Made by a program: the position numbers and the translations under genes. A DNA stretch of 64,000 nucleotides from Martinezella dioscoreae (GTDB taxonomy: Bacteria; Pseudomonadota; Alphaproteobacteria; Rhizobiales; Rhizobiaceae), in assembly GCF_009176305.1 (NCBI RefSeq), contig NZ_BLAJ01000005.1, forward strand, positions 372,001 through 436,000. Reading direction: 5' to 3'. Below are positions 45,167 through 54,037 of this stretch, piece after piece. Under the pieces are notes generated by a model. The model ran no database searches. It worked only from the letters and a program-made list of their open reading frames with translations, and was not told the origin of the DNA. Position 1 is the stretch's first letter, and every line of letters starts with the position of its first letter.

Positions 45167-48100
45167 TCAGAGCTGGATCAAGTCGAGATCCTTGCCGATT
45201 TCCCTTTTGGCAATGTCGACCACGCTTCTCTCATGGGTAAAGAGGATCGTCTGGAAACGATCGGCCGTTGCGGCCAGCACCTGCAAACCGGCCCGAACGC
45301 GCTCGTCATCGAAGGTCTGGAAGATGTCGTCAACAATCAACGGCGCAGGCTCGTTGCGGGCGGAATAATCCTCGAGAAACGCCAGCCGTAGCGCGAGATA
45401 AAGCTGGTCGCCCGTCCCTTCGCTCAAGCCGTCGAGCGGCACGCGTTCGCCGGCCGCTCGTTCCGCCAGCAACTGCAGCGCATCGCTTTCATCGTGGGCT
45501 TCGACCAGGCGGGAGAAGCGGCCACCCGTCAGCTGCGAGAACAGCTCACCGGCACGCCGGATGACCGGATCGGCCTGCTTCTCGCGATAAGCCTCCATCG
45601 AGCCGGCAAGCATGCGGGCTGCAATCTTCAGCACGACCCATTGTCGCGCGAGATCCTTTGCATCCTGCTCGGCCGAGAGCTTCTCGAAAACCGCGTATTC
45701 GGCGCTAACGCCTGTTTCCAGCGCCTGCCGCTGGCGGCGGTTCTCCGCCAGCCGTGCGGAAAGTTCGCCATGCACGGCGAACTGCCGCTGATCTTCCTCC
45801 GTCAATCGCTCGATTTCGAGATCGGCCGCAACCCGTTCGAAGCCGGCAAGCTCGGCGCGAAGATCGTCTTCGGTCTTGCCGTCGGCTTGCTGGCGGAAGC
45901 GATCACGGCTTTCGACGAGCCGGGCAGTCAGACGCGTGCGTTCGCGCAGTCGAGAGAGGAGTGCAGGCAGATCTTCGACCCCGCCGAGATCGGCGGTCAG
46001 TCCTTCCAGATCGGCGGCGATGGCGGCAAGCGCAGCCTCCTGGCGGACGACGAGCCCTTCCCCACGCTGCCGTTCCTCCTCCAGGGCGTCGCGCTTCTTC
46101 AGTTCGCCGCGCATGGCGTTGACGCGGGTATGCAGTGCCTCGGCAGCGGCATCTGGCGGCAGATGATCCAGCTCATAGCCGCTATTGGCGCCAAGGGTCG
46201 CCAGCCGCCGCTCGAAATCCGCCATGTCGCGCCGCATGCCATTGACCCGGCGCAGGCGGTTTTCGCGCTCCGCCAGGACATCGGGCAGTTCCTGCCATGC
46301 CTTCAAGGCGGCATTGGCCATGTCCAGGGTCGTGTCGGATGGCAGACCGAGCAGTTCCACGGCTTTGGCGAATGCGCCGCGCCAATCGGCGTACTGTCGT
46401 TCCAAGCTCTTTTGCTGGTCGTCGAACCGGCTCAGCCTTTCACGCGCCGCGCCGATCTCCCCTTCCCGCGTGCGGCTTTCGCTCCAGCGTTCGGACAGAA
46501 GGCGCAGATGCTTGCGCAGGCCTTCCGCAATCGCTGCCGGCGGAAGGCGGCCGCTCTTGTAGCCGCTTGCCTCGACGATATCCTGCAGCGCGGGCAAGAC
46601 GCGGTTTTCCGCCAACGCATTCTCATCCCGTTGATCGATTAGATCCCGCAACGCTTTGCGCTCACGTCGCAGCAGCTCCACTCCGCGGCGCCATTCCAGC
46701 ATCGTCGATGGATCGAGGGCATCGACACCGCAAGGCTCAAAAAGGGCTGCGAAGGCTTCCTGTGTATCCTTCAGCGCCTTCTCGAAGCCCTTGAGCCGAC
46801 CGGAAGCCTCCTCCCGCTCCTGCAGCAAACGTGCCTGCCGCAAACGATAGTCGGCGTGGCGCGCGACCCGATCCGCATCGCTCAGGGCGGCATCGGCCAG
46901 ACGGTCCGCCTCGGCCACGCTGACAGTCAGTGCCGCAAGGATCTTCGCTTCCGGAGCCGCGCCGTCCTTCCACTTTTCCTGGATGGAGGCCCATTGCGCA
47001 TCGCGGCTCTTGCGTGCAGCGGCGATCTGCTCGCGCGTGACAACTGGCCCGGTGCGCTCGGCATCCGCGAGGATTTGCACTATCTCAGCCAGCTGCTCAT
47101 CATAGGTCTGCAGCTTGCCGGTAGCGTCGCGCACCCTCGATCGCGCGGCGTCGATCGCATCGCGATGTCCCGTAATCTCCGTCATTTCCGGAAGCGGTAC
47201 CGAGAAGAGCAGTTCAATGTCACCGACCGGTGGCTGCAGCCGTCCGGCCGCCTCGTGGAGATCGGCATCGGTGCGACGTATCTGGGTTTCCAACCCATCA
47301 CGGCGAGCCAAGGCGGAGAGATCGCTGCCCAAAGCCTCAAGCTGGTCAATATAAGGTCGCGGATCGATCAGCCGCCCGTTAAGGCTGTCCTTCTGGAGCG
47401 TGGCCAACTGCCTGCGCTCGCTGTCGGATTGTTCGGCAAGCGACTGCATCTGCCGCGCAAGCTGCCTGCCCTGCTCCACCAATTCGGACAGACGCGCGCG
47501 ATCGATATCGCTCGGCTGCTGCCGTTCCAGCTCGGCTTCGGCAAGACCGAGGCGACGGGCAAGCTGCGAGAGCGTCGTGTCGTAACCGGCAAGTTCCTGA
47601 TCGACGCGCGGCAGATCGTGACGCTGGGCGCGGTAGTTGCCGGTATCGGCAAAGAGCTGCGTGATATCGCCCGACATCTGCAGTAACGCTTCATCCACCT
47701 GGATGCGCGAGAGATCCTCTTCCGCGCGCAGAACGGCTTGCCGCGCGCGTCGCAGTTCCGCTTCGCTCGCCTCTTTATCCCGCAGTCTCTGTTCTAGTTT
47801 ATCGGCAAAGCCGTCCGGTATGGCGGCAAGATCGGAAAGGCCATCGAGCGCAAGAGTTTCCGCATCGATTTCTGACAGCAGAGGCTGCAGGGTCTTCAGC
47901 CGCTGGAGCCGATCCAGCGCCTCACGCGTGCTGCGGCGCTCCGCCTGCAGGCGTTCCAGCGCCGTCTCCAGCTCGGCCGCTTCGGCAAGCAGCTTCTTCC
48001 AGTCGCCGGATTTCAGCTCGTTGTCCTTCTCGGCCTTGCGGGCATCCTCATAGCGGTCGAGAGCCTGGTAGAAGCCACGATCCTTCGAGCGCCTGGCCGC

Positions 48101-48622
48101 ATAGATGCTGTCCGCCTCCGCTTCCAGCGACTGGCGCAGACGTGACAGGCCCGTCAGACCGGACGCCGCCGAAAATAGCAGACTGCCGATCTCGCCGCCG
48201 CTACGCAGCATCGCAGTCGCGCCCTGCCGCAGTCGCTGCGAATCGAGCCCGAAGGCGCGCTCGAAGACATCGCGGCTCAAATTGCCAAGGAAGGGCGAAA
48301 GCGCATCTTCGGCGAGCGCCGTTTCCTTATCGTCGGGTGCGAGAAGCGTCCCCTTGCGGCCACGGCGGCGGCGGAAGCTCAGCTTTGCACCATCACGCGC
48401 GCTGATATCGGCGCCGATCCTCAAGGTATTTGGTTCATGCAGGAAGCTTTGCTCGGCAGCGGTTGGGAAACCAAAGAGAAGATCAGAGATCGCGCTCAAA
48501 GCCGAGGATTTGCCCGCCTCGTTCGGACCATAGATCACATGCAGCCGTGCGTCGCGACGAAAATCGATCGCTCGATCGGTCAGCGCGCCATAGCGGAGAA
48601 TATCGAGGCGGGTGAAGCGCAT
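45167..48622 (-). CDS. SbcC/Rad50-like AAA ATPase, YhaN type
   Basis: A 1151-residue SMC-like ATPase. Walker A is GPNEAGKSS (32-40) near the N-terminus. A very long coiled-coil-rich middle (about 160-1020) rich in Arg, Glu, Leu and Gln follows, then the C-terminal signature LSEGTGDQLYLALRLA (from 1066) and Walker B PLIVDDIFQTFDD. It is paired with the nuclease encoded at 48622-49857, whose stop overlaps its ATG (TGATG). By analogy with SbcCD and Rad50-Mre11 the pair processes DNA ends or structures; the YhaN/YhaO branch is poorly characterised, so the exact role is inferred. No Zn-hook CxxC is obvious. Confidence 0.85.
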   Translation of the reverse strand: MRFTRLDILRYGALTDRAIDFRRDARLHVIYGPNEAGKSSALSAISDLLFGFPTAAEQSFLHEPNTLRIGADISARDGAKLSFRRRRGRKGTLLAPDDKETALAEDALSPFLGNLSRDVFERAFGLDSQRLRQGATAMLRSGGEIGSLLFSAASGLTGLSRLRQSLEAEADSIYAARRSKDRGFYQALDRYEDARKAEKDNELKSGDWKKLLAEAAELETALERLQAERRSTREALDRLQRLKTLQPLLSEIDAETLALDGLSDLAAIPDGFADKLEQRLRDKEASEAELRRARQAVLRAEEDLSRIQVDEALLQMSGDITQLFADTGNYRAQRHDLPRVDQELAGYDTTLSQLARRLGLAEAELERQQPSDIDRARLSELVEQGRQLARQMQSLAEQSDSERRQLATLQKDSLNGRLIDPRPYIDQLEALGSDLSALARRDGLETQIRRTDADLHEAAGRLQPPVGDIELLFSVPLPEMTEITGHRDAIDAARSRVRDATGKLQTYDEQLAEIVQILADAERTGPVVTREQIAAARKSRDAQWASIQEKWKDGAAPEAKILAALTVSVAEADRLADAALSDADRVARHADYRLRQARLLQEREEASGRLKGFEKALKDTQEAFAALFEPCGVDALDPSTMLEWRRGVELLRRERKALRDLIDQRDENALAENRVLPALQDIVEASGYKSGRLPPAAIAEGLRKHLRLLSERWSESRTREGEIGAARERLSRFDDQQKSLERQYADWRGAFAKAVELLGLPSDTTLDMANAALKAWQELPDVLAERENRLRRVNGMRRDMADFERRLATLGANSGYELDHLPPDAAAEALHTRVNAMRGELKKRDALEEERQRGEGLVVRQEAALAAIAADLEGLTADLGGVEDLPALLSRLRERTRLTARLVESRDRFRQQADGKTEDDLRAELAGFERVAADLEIERLTEEDQRQFAVHGELSARLAENRRQRQALETGVSAEYAVFEKLSAEQDAKDLARQWVVLKIAARMLAGSMEAYREKQADPVIRRAGELFSQLTGGRFSRLVEAHDESDALQLLAERAAGERVPLDGLSEGTGDQLYLALRLAFLEDYSARNEPAPLIVDDIFQTFDDERVRAGLQVLAATADRFQTILFTHERSVVDIAKREIGKDLDLIQL

Positions 48623-49857
48623 CAGCCTGCCCCCTGCCCGCGCGCCAGCAGCAATTGCCGCGCCTCTTCTATGAGGGTGTCCATGCTGTCGTCAAGCGGC
48701 TGTTCCGTCGCGCCGAGGCCGCCCGGCAGCCGCACCGCAATCTCATCGATCAACCGGGCCGCCTCTGCTGCAATATCCGTATCGCCGGTATGGTCTGCCA
48801 GTAACTGGCGCAGATCGAGCGCGCCGTCCGCCTCCGCCGATCTTTCCGGCGGCGGCTCAAGGCGCAGTTCCAGCTTTTCCAGCCAGATATCCTCATGCAT
48901 ACGGTGACAGGCAGCTTCCACTTCGTCGCGCCATTGCTGGCGATTGGCAGCTATCGCACCCTGCAGCGGCGTTACGCCGGAAAGCCGCACGCGCAGTGCT
49001 GTCATGCGCCCGTCCATCTCGTGGGCCAAGAGCTGCACTGCGTGCTCCACGCGTCGGAGGATCGCCGCCTGATCGTCCTCCGGATCGACGACAATATCGG
49101 CCTGCGCAAAACGGGCCTCATCGACGATGATGCGCTCATGCACGATGCGTCCGTCTTCGACGGTCACCAGCACCGCGCCCTTGGCACCGCGTTCACGGAT
49201 ATTGCGGCCCTGCAGATTGCCGGGAAAAATAACGAGCGGGTCCTGCGCCACCACTTCAAAATCGTGCACATGGCCGAGCGCCCAGTAGTCATAGCCGCGC
49301 GAACGCAGGTCATCCACGGAACACGGCGCGTAGGGTGCGTGCGGCTCGCGCCCGGTCAGCGAGGTATGGAGAATGCCAATATTGAACCAGCCGGAAACGG
49401 GCGCGGGATAGGTGATCGCCAGATTGTCGTTGGCGGAGCGTTCGGCAAAGCCCTGGCCATGCAGCGCCACCTTCAGCGCCTCCAGCCTGACACTGCCCGG
49501 TTTGCTAGTCGGAAACTCATGAACGTTTGACGGCAAGGTGATGGTCTTGGTGATGACGCTTGCCGCATCGTGATTGCCGCGCAGCAGGTAGACCGGAATG
49601 CCCGCCCGCTCCAGCCGCGCCATCTCGCGATTGAAGAACAAGCCGATCTTGTTGTCCTTCCAGTCGCCATCATAGACATCGCCGGCAATGACGAAGAAAT
49701 CGACGCACTTTTCGATCGCCAGGCCCACCAGCGTCGAGAACGCTTTGCGGCTCGCTTCGACGAAGACAGCAGCGACGGCGGCATCCTTCAGGGCCAGGCC
49801 CTGAAAGGGGCTGCCAAGATGGAGATCGGCGGCGTGGATGAAGCTGAAAGAGGACAT
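48622..49857 (-). CDS. SbcD/Mre11-like metallophosphoesterase, YhaO type
   Basis: A 411-residue calcineurin-fold nuclease. The metal motifs are in order: DLHLG (Asp11, His13), GDVYDGDW (Asp58), GNHDA (Asn93-His94), and a later GHVHD (about 216-220). After the catalytic domain comes a capping/ATPase-docking region (from about 280). It is the first gene of a two-gene unit with the YhaN-like ATPase. The likely role is Mn-dependent DNA exonuclease or endonuclease action in DNA repair (family knowledge). The 219 bp up to the divergent aldo/keto reductase gene must carry its promoter. Confidence 0.88.
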   Translation of the reverse strand: MSSFSFIHAADLHLGSPFQGLALKDAAVAAVFVEASRKAFSTLVGLAIEKCVDFFVIAGDVYDGDWKDNKIGLFFNREMARLERAGIPVYLLRGNHDAASVITKTITLPSNVHEFPTSKPGSVRLEALKVALHGQGFAERSANDNLAITYPAPVSGWFNIGILHTSLTGREPHAPYAPCSVDDLRSRGYDYWALGHVHDFEVVAQDPLVIFPGNLQGRNIRERGAKGAVLVTVEDGRIVHERIIVDEARFAQADIVVDPEDDQAAILRRVEHAVQLLAHEMDGRMTALRVRLSGVTPLQGAIAANRQQWRDEVEAACHRMHEDIWLEKLELRLEPPPERSAEADGALDLRQLLADHTGDTDIAAEAARLIDEIAVRLPGGLGATEQPLDDSMDTLIEEARQLLLARGQGAG

Positions 49858-50076
49858 GGGCTCCGATAGCGGTCAGAAATCCGGCCTTTCCTTTTAAGGA
49901 AATAGAGGCGCAATGAATACCGCGCCGGCTACTTCATCCAACGGTTTCGTAAGCCGGCCCGTCCTGCCGTGTTCAGTCACGCGATTGCGATCCTCGATCG
50001 CCAATGTGCGCTTGTGGCCCTGTCGGGCGGCTGCTACTGCGCTATCATCTTATGAATAAAAGAGAGGAGACTACTC

Positions 50077-51063
50077 ATGAGACATCATGCCTTCGGACGG
50101 ACGCCCTTTATCGTGACCGATGTCGGCTTCGGCGCCTGGCAGATTGGCGGCGCGTGGGGCGATGTCAGCGAGGCCGACGGCCGCGCGGCGCTCAACGCTG
50201 CCCTTGATGCCGGCATGACCTTCATCGATACCGCCGACGTTTATGGCGATGGCCGCTCGGAAAAGATCATTGCCGATGTGCTAAAGGCGCGCGGCGGCGA
50301 GCGCCCGATGGTGGCGACGAAGGCTGGCCGCCGGCTGAGCCCGCATGTGGCCGACGGCTATACCAAGGCCAATCTCGAAGGCTTCATCGATCGCAGCCTC
50401 AAGAATCTTGGCGTCGAGAGCCTTGATCTCGTGCAGCTTCATTGCCCGCCGACCGAAGTTCTCTATCGTCCAGAAGTTTTTGCCGGGCTCGACGAATTGC
50501 AGAAGGCGGGCAAGATCAAAGGATACGGCGTCAGCGTCGAGAAGGTCGAGGAAGCGCTGAAGGCGATCGAATATCCGGGCGTGCTCAGCATCCAGATCAT
50601 CTACAACATCTTCCGCCAGCGTCCCGACCATCTGTTCTTCAAGGAGGCCAAGCGCAAGAACGTCGCCGTCATCGCCCGCGTGCCGCTCGCCTCCGGTCTA
50701 CTGTCCGGCAAGATCACCCGCGATACGCAATTTGCCAGCGACGACCACCGCAATTTCAACCGTCATGGCGAGGCCTTCGATGTCGGCGAAACCTTTGCCG
50801 GCGTGCCGTTCGAAGTCGGTCTGCAGGCCGTGGAAGAGGTGCGCAGGCTGGTTCCAGCCGGTACCAGCATGGCAGCCTTCGCGCTGCGCTGGATCCTGAT
50901 GAACGATGCCGTCACCGTCGTCATTCCGGGTGCGCGCAATGCCGAGCAGGCCAAGGCCAATGCGGCGGCGGCCGATCTCGCTCCGCTTTCCGCCGATGTC
51001 ATGGCGGCGACGCGCGAAATCTACGAGCGCCTGATCGCGCCGCATGTTCATCATCGCTGGTAA
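50077..51063 (+). CDS. Aldo/keto reductase
   Basis: A 328-residue NADPH-dependent oxidoreductase of the AKR superfamily. Catalytic residues are visible: Asp51 and Tyr56 (DTADVYGDGRSE) and Lys82 (ATKAG), with His in the LVQLHCPP segment completing the tetrad. The C-terminal NADP-binding loop is IPGARNAEQAKANAAAAD. The ATG follows an AGAGAGGAG ribosome site. The substrate cannot be predicted; members reduce a wide range of aldehydes. It is followed by an SDR gene 146 bp away, perhaps separately transcribed. Confidence 0.9.
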   Translation: MRHHAFGRTPFIVTDVGFGAWQIGGAWGDVSEADGRAALNAALDAGMTFIDTADVYGDGRSEKIIADVLKARGGERPMVATKAGRRLSPHVADGYTKANLEGFIDRSLKNLGVESLDLVQLHCPPTEVLYRPEVFAGLDELQKAGKIKGYGVSVEKVEEALKAIEYPGVLSIQIIYNIFRQRPDHLFFKEAKRKNVAVIARVPLASGLLSGKITRDTQFASDDHRNFNRHGEAFDVGETFAGVPFEVGLQAVEEVRRLVPAGTSMAAFALRWILMNDAVTVVIPGARNAEQAKANAAAADLAPLSADVMAATREIYERLIAPHVHHRW

Positions 51064-51209
51064 CATCCATATCTGAAATGGATGGCCGGAACGTGCTTTC
51101 GGCCACCATGGACATATTGTTCCATAGATGCAGAGACAGCATCAATGTGCTGCTGCCCAAGCTTGACACCATTGAGGAAAAGGGCCGGACAGGCCCAAGG
51201 AGGAATGCC

Positions 51210-51947
51210 ATGAAAGTAGCGCTGGTAACGGGCGCCTCTCGCGGTCTGGGTGCGGTGATCGCCTTGGAGCTTGCCGAGGCTGGCTGGGCCGTCGCCGTCA
51301 ACTATGCGAGCGACACTCAGGGGGCCGAGAAGATCGTCGATACCATTCGGCAGCGTGGTGGACAGGCTTATGCCGCAAAATTCAGCGTGATCGACAAGGA
51401 CCAGCTTGCAGACGGTTTGGAAAAGATCAGGGCAGCGCTCGGGCCGGTCGATCTCATCGTCAACAACGCGACCGGCCCTCAGCCGGATATGCCGCTCATG
51501 GAGCAATCCTGGCGGACTTACCTCGATCAGCTCGAATTCTTCGTCAAGGCGCCGCTGGAACTGCTGCAAGCCGTGCTGCCGGACTGGCGCGCCCGCAAGT
51601 CCGGCCGCATCATCAACATCGGTTCCGAGATCGCTGAGCTCGGCAATCCGAATTTCGGCAATTATGCTGCCGCCAAGGGCGCTATGCTCTCGATGACGCG
51701 CTCCTGGGCGAGAGAGCTCGCGCCGGAAGGCATTACCGTCAATCTCATCGCGCCTGGCTGGATTCCGGTCGAGCGCCATGCCGATGCTTCCCAGCAGGCA
51801 AAGGAAGGCTATCTCGCGCAGACGCCCATGGCCCATTTCGGCAAGCCGGAAGACATCGCCGACGCCGTCGTCTTTCTCGCCTCGAGCAAGGCGGATTTCA
51901 TCACGGGGCAGAAACTTGCCGTCAACGGCGGCCGGACGCTGCTCTGA
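51210..51947 (+). CDS. SDR family oxidoreductase
   Basis: A 245-residue classical short-chain dehydrogenase. The TGASRGLG dinucleotide motif is at 7-14, NNATG in the middle, and the catalytic block has Ser in INIGSE and YAAAKGA (Tyr and Lys). The C-terminal FITGQKLAVNGGRTLL is typical of FabG-like enzymes. The ATG at 51210 follows a strong AAGGAGG site. An in-frame open stretch extends upstream but has no SDR features and overlaps the aldo/keto reductase gene, so it is not part of the gene. Substrate unknown. Confidence 0.9.
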   Translation: MKVALVTGASRGLGAVIALELAEAGWAVAVNYASDTQGAEKIVDTIRQRGGQAYAAKFSVIDKDQLADGLEKIRAALGPVDLIVNNATGPQPDMPLMEQSWRTYLDQLEFFVKAPLELLQAVLPDWRARKSGRIINIGSEIAELGNPNFGNYAAAKGAMLSMTRSWARELAPEGITVNLIAPGWIPVERHADASQQAKEGYLAQTPMAHFGKPEDIADAVVFLASSKADFITGQKLAVNGGRTLL

Positions 51948-52091
51948 CGCCGCCAAGCAGAGAAACGGATTCGATAACAGACGACTTGAACCGAAATAGC
52001 GGCGATTGCCGCTATTTTGCACCTTTTCTGGACGGTTCCTGCGCAAAGTCGCCGAAGCGGAGCATTCCGCCGTTAGCGGCGCAAAATGATC

Positions 52092-52610
52092 TCACTCTTT
52101 GCGCTCCATTTTTGCGCGGACCTCGAGAAAGGCGTTTGTAAGACCTATCAAGACAGGCGATGTGACGCTCCCATTTGCTCCGCCGATCGGGTCCGCAATG
52201 TGAATATTTCTAAGATCGTTCATGAAGTCATCCCAAAGGGCGGGTCCGCCTTTCTCAAGAAGTTCGGCACGGATGCTCAGGTCTTCACTGACGGGCAGAT
52301 GCCGCCTACCCCAGGCGCCGATCATGGCGATCATCGGCACGAGCTGAATCGCCGGTTCCGTCAGACTGTAAATCGCCTTCTGACTGTGGCTGGGATCGTC
52401 CAGCTTGGTGATCAAGCCGAGTGAAACAAGACGCTTCAGACGCGCGGCGAGTATGTTGGAGGCAATCCCCTCCTCGGACCGATTGAGCAGTTCGCGAAAA
52501 TGCCGCCGATTGCCGAACATGATGTCCCGAATGACGACCAGACTCCAGCGATCCCCCAACACCTCCATTGTCAGGTTGATCGGGCATCCCGACCGCCGCT
52601 CGATATCCAT
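52092..52610 (-). CDS. HxlR-family transcriptional regulator
   Basis: A 172-residue DNA-binding protein with a winged helix of the HxlR/MarR-like type (residues 8-100). The CP dipeptide at 9-10 and the LGDRWSLVVIRDIMFGNRRH core match the family. The C-terminal 60 residues are not typical of short HxlR proteins and may add a ligand or dimer surface. It is divergent from the RibD-type reductase gene at 52700 with an 89-bp spacer containing a strong palindrome, so it probably controls that gene and itself. HxlR proteins respond to aldehydes or redox signals in known cases. Confidence 0.88.
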   Translation of the reverse strand: MDIERRSGCPINLTMEVLGDRWSLVVIRDIMFGNRRHFRELLNRSEEGIASNILAARLKRLVSLGLITKLDDPSHSQKAIYSLTEPAIQLVPMIAMIGAWGRRHLPVSEDLSIRAELLEKGGPALWDDFMNDLRNIHIADPIGGANGSVTSPVLIGLTNAFLEVRAKMERKE

Positions 52611-52632
52611 ATTCGCTTCCTTCGGTGAATCG

Positions 52633-52687
52633 ATTGCAATGTAAGACGAGCCATGCTACCACACAACCAGTTGCAAATTGCAATTGG
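52633..52687. promoter_or_regulatory. Candidate HxlR operator in the divergent promoter
   Basis: A 21-bp near-perfect palindrome at 52667-52687 (CCAG, TTGCAA, A, TTGCAA, TTGG) has one mismatched pair. A second, shorter palindrome ATTGCAAT sits at 52633-52640. Both share the TTGCAA core and lie between the divergent regulator and reductase genes, the usual place for an HxlR binding site. Binding is inferred. Confidence 0.55.
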
Positions 52688-52699
52688 ATGGAGGACAGA

Positions 52700-53341
52700 A
52701 TGTCGAAAGTTCGTGTCGCAGGATTCTCGCTCTCGATTGATGGCTTTGGGGCTGGACTGGAGCAAAGCCTGAATGACCCCTTGGGCAAGCGCGGGCCGGA
52801 ATTGTTCGAGTGGTTTTTCCTGACCCAGACATTCCAGGCGATGTTCGGCAAAGAGGGTGAAACCGAAGGTGCCGATGCGAAATATGCAGCATTGGCGAAT
52901 ACCGGTTTTGGCGCCTTCATCCTCGGCCGCAATATGTTCGGCCCCATTCGCGACAAATGGCCCGATGAAAACTGGAAAGGCTGGTGGGGCGACAATCCGC
53001 CCTATCACGCGCCGACCTACATCCTGACGCATTATCCCCGCAAGCCGATCGTCATGGAAGGCGGTACGACCTTTTATTTTGTCACGGGCGGGATCGAGGA
53101 CGCGCTCATGCAGGCCAAGGCCGCGGCCGGAGGCAAGGATATCAAGATCGGCGGCGGTGTCAGCACGGTGCGGCAATATCTCCAGGCGGGCTTGGTCGAC
53201 GAGATACACTATGCCGTTTCACCGGTTGTGCTCGGGAGGGGAGAGGCAATGTTTGCCGGCATCGACCTGCCTTCGCTTGGCTTTCAGGTTGCCGCCCATG
53301 AGGCGACGGCGAAAGCCACGCACATCGTCCTGAAGAAATGA
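52700..53341 (+). CDS. Dihydrofolate-reductase / RibD C-terminal family reductase
   Basis: A 213-residue member of the RibD-C/bifunctional deaminase-reductase domain family. It has the N-terminal strand AGFSLSIDGFGAG, ILGRNMFG and the IEDALMQAKAAAGGKDIKIG nucleotide-binding segment, ending in a complete fold. Such stand-alone proteins are NADPH reductases of unknown substrate. The ATG at 52700 follows GGAGGACAG; an upstream in-frame ATG lies inside the regulatory spacer and is unlikely. Probably controlled by the divergent HxlR protein. Confidence 0.83.
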   Translation: MSKVRVAGFSLSIDGFGAGLEQSLNDPLGKRGPELFEWFFLTQTFQAMFGKEGETEGADAKYAALANTGFGAFILGRNMFGPIRDKWPDENWKGWWGDNPPYHAPTYILTHYPRKPIVMEGGTTFYFVTGGIEDALMQAKAAAGGKDIKIGGGVSTVRQYLQAGLVDEIHYAVSPVVLGRGEAMFAGIDLPSLGFQVAAHEATAKATHIVLKK

Positions 53342-53482
53342 CGGCCATCATATCGTTGGTCATCCACGCACACTGGAGCCATCCGCTTTGACGGCGTTGC
53401 GAATGTTCGCATCTCCTGTCGATCACTCGCCCGGCCCGGCATTGAACGTTCAGCGCGTAATGCTGTAATGCTGCATGAGACC

Positions 53483-53509
53483 ATAAAAAGGGCCCGCTTT
53501 TGCGGGCCC
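53483..53509 (-). terminator. Rho-independent terminator of hupB
   Basis: GGGCCCGC (53490-53497) pairs with GCGGGCCC (53502-53509) around TTTT. On the minus strand an eight-pair GC stem is followed by TTTTTAT, 50 bp after the hupB stop. A second, weaker hairpin lies between (about 53520-53551). Confidence 0.9.
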
Positions 53510-53558
53510 CAATCTTGTCCACCCGCAAGGCTAAAGCCTCGCAGCGGGTGAAAACGAA

Positions 53559-53834
53559 TTAGCTGTTGACCGAGTCCTTCAGGCCCTTGCCGGGCGTGAA
53601 CTTCGGTACGTTACGGGCAGGAATATCGACCTCGGCGCCGGTGGACGGGTTACGGCCCTTGGTGGCTGCACGGTGAGAAACGGTGAAGCTGCCGAAACCA
53701 GCAAGGCGAATGTCGCCGCCCTTCTTCAGTTCGGCCTGGACAGTATCGAAAACAGCGTCGACAGCGGAAGCAGCGTCAGCCTTCGTGATACCGGCCTTCT
53801 CGGCCACTGCGGACACGAGCTCATTCTTGTTCAT
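53559..53834 (-). CDS. hupB: DNA-binding protein HU
   Basis: A 91-residue histone-like protein. The start MNKNELVSAVAEKAG is the standard HU N-terminus, and the DNA-binding arm carries GRNPSTGAEVDIPARNVPKF. It bends and compacts DNA as a dimer. The ATG at 53834 follows a GAAAGGGGTGG site; an in-frame upstream extension to 53918 is not part of the protein. It is followed by its own terminator and lies downstream of lon on the same strand, the usual alphaproteobacterial order. Confidence 0.96.
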   Translation of the reverse strand: MNKNELVSAVAEKAGITKADAASAVDAVFDTVQAELKKGGDIRLAGFGSFTVSHRAATKGRNPSTGAEVDIPARNVPKFTPGKGLKDSVNS

Positions 53835-53963
53835 GTTTCCACCCCTTTCTCTGGTATGAAACAACTTATCAGTAAGCGGGGCGCAAAATAGCAATGCTCT
53901 TACCCGCCGCAACCCCAAAAGCCCTGCAAATCAAGGAAAAGCAAGCGTTGCCATGCGCTTTTC

Positions 53964-53994
53964 ACAAAAAAAGACCGGCAAAAATGCCGGTCTT
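53964..53994 (-). terminator. Rho-independent terminator of lon
   Basis: AAGACCGGCA (53971-53980) pairs with TGCCGGTCTT (53985-53994) around AAAA, and on the minus strand a run of T follows. It lies just after the lon stop, separating lon from hupB. Confidence 0.92.
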
Positions 53995-54037
53995 TTCGTC
54001 CATTTACGTCAATTCGACAGAATTGAGGCGAAGGGAC

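Noticed and set aside
50442..51209. Possible long N-terminal extension of the SDR at 51210
   Set aside because: It overlaps the aldo/keto reductase in another frame, and a strong ribosome site directly precedes the SDR ATG.
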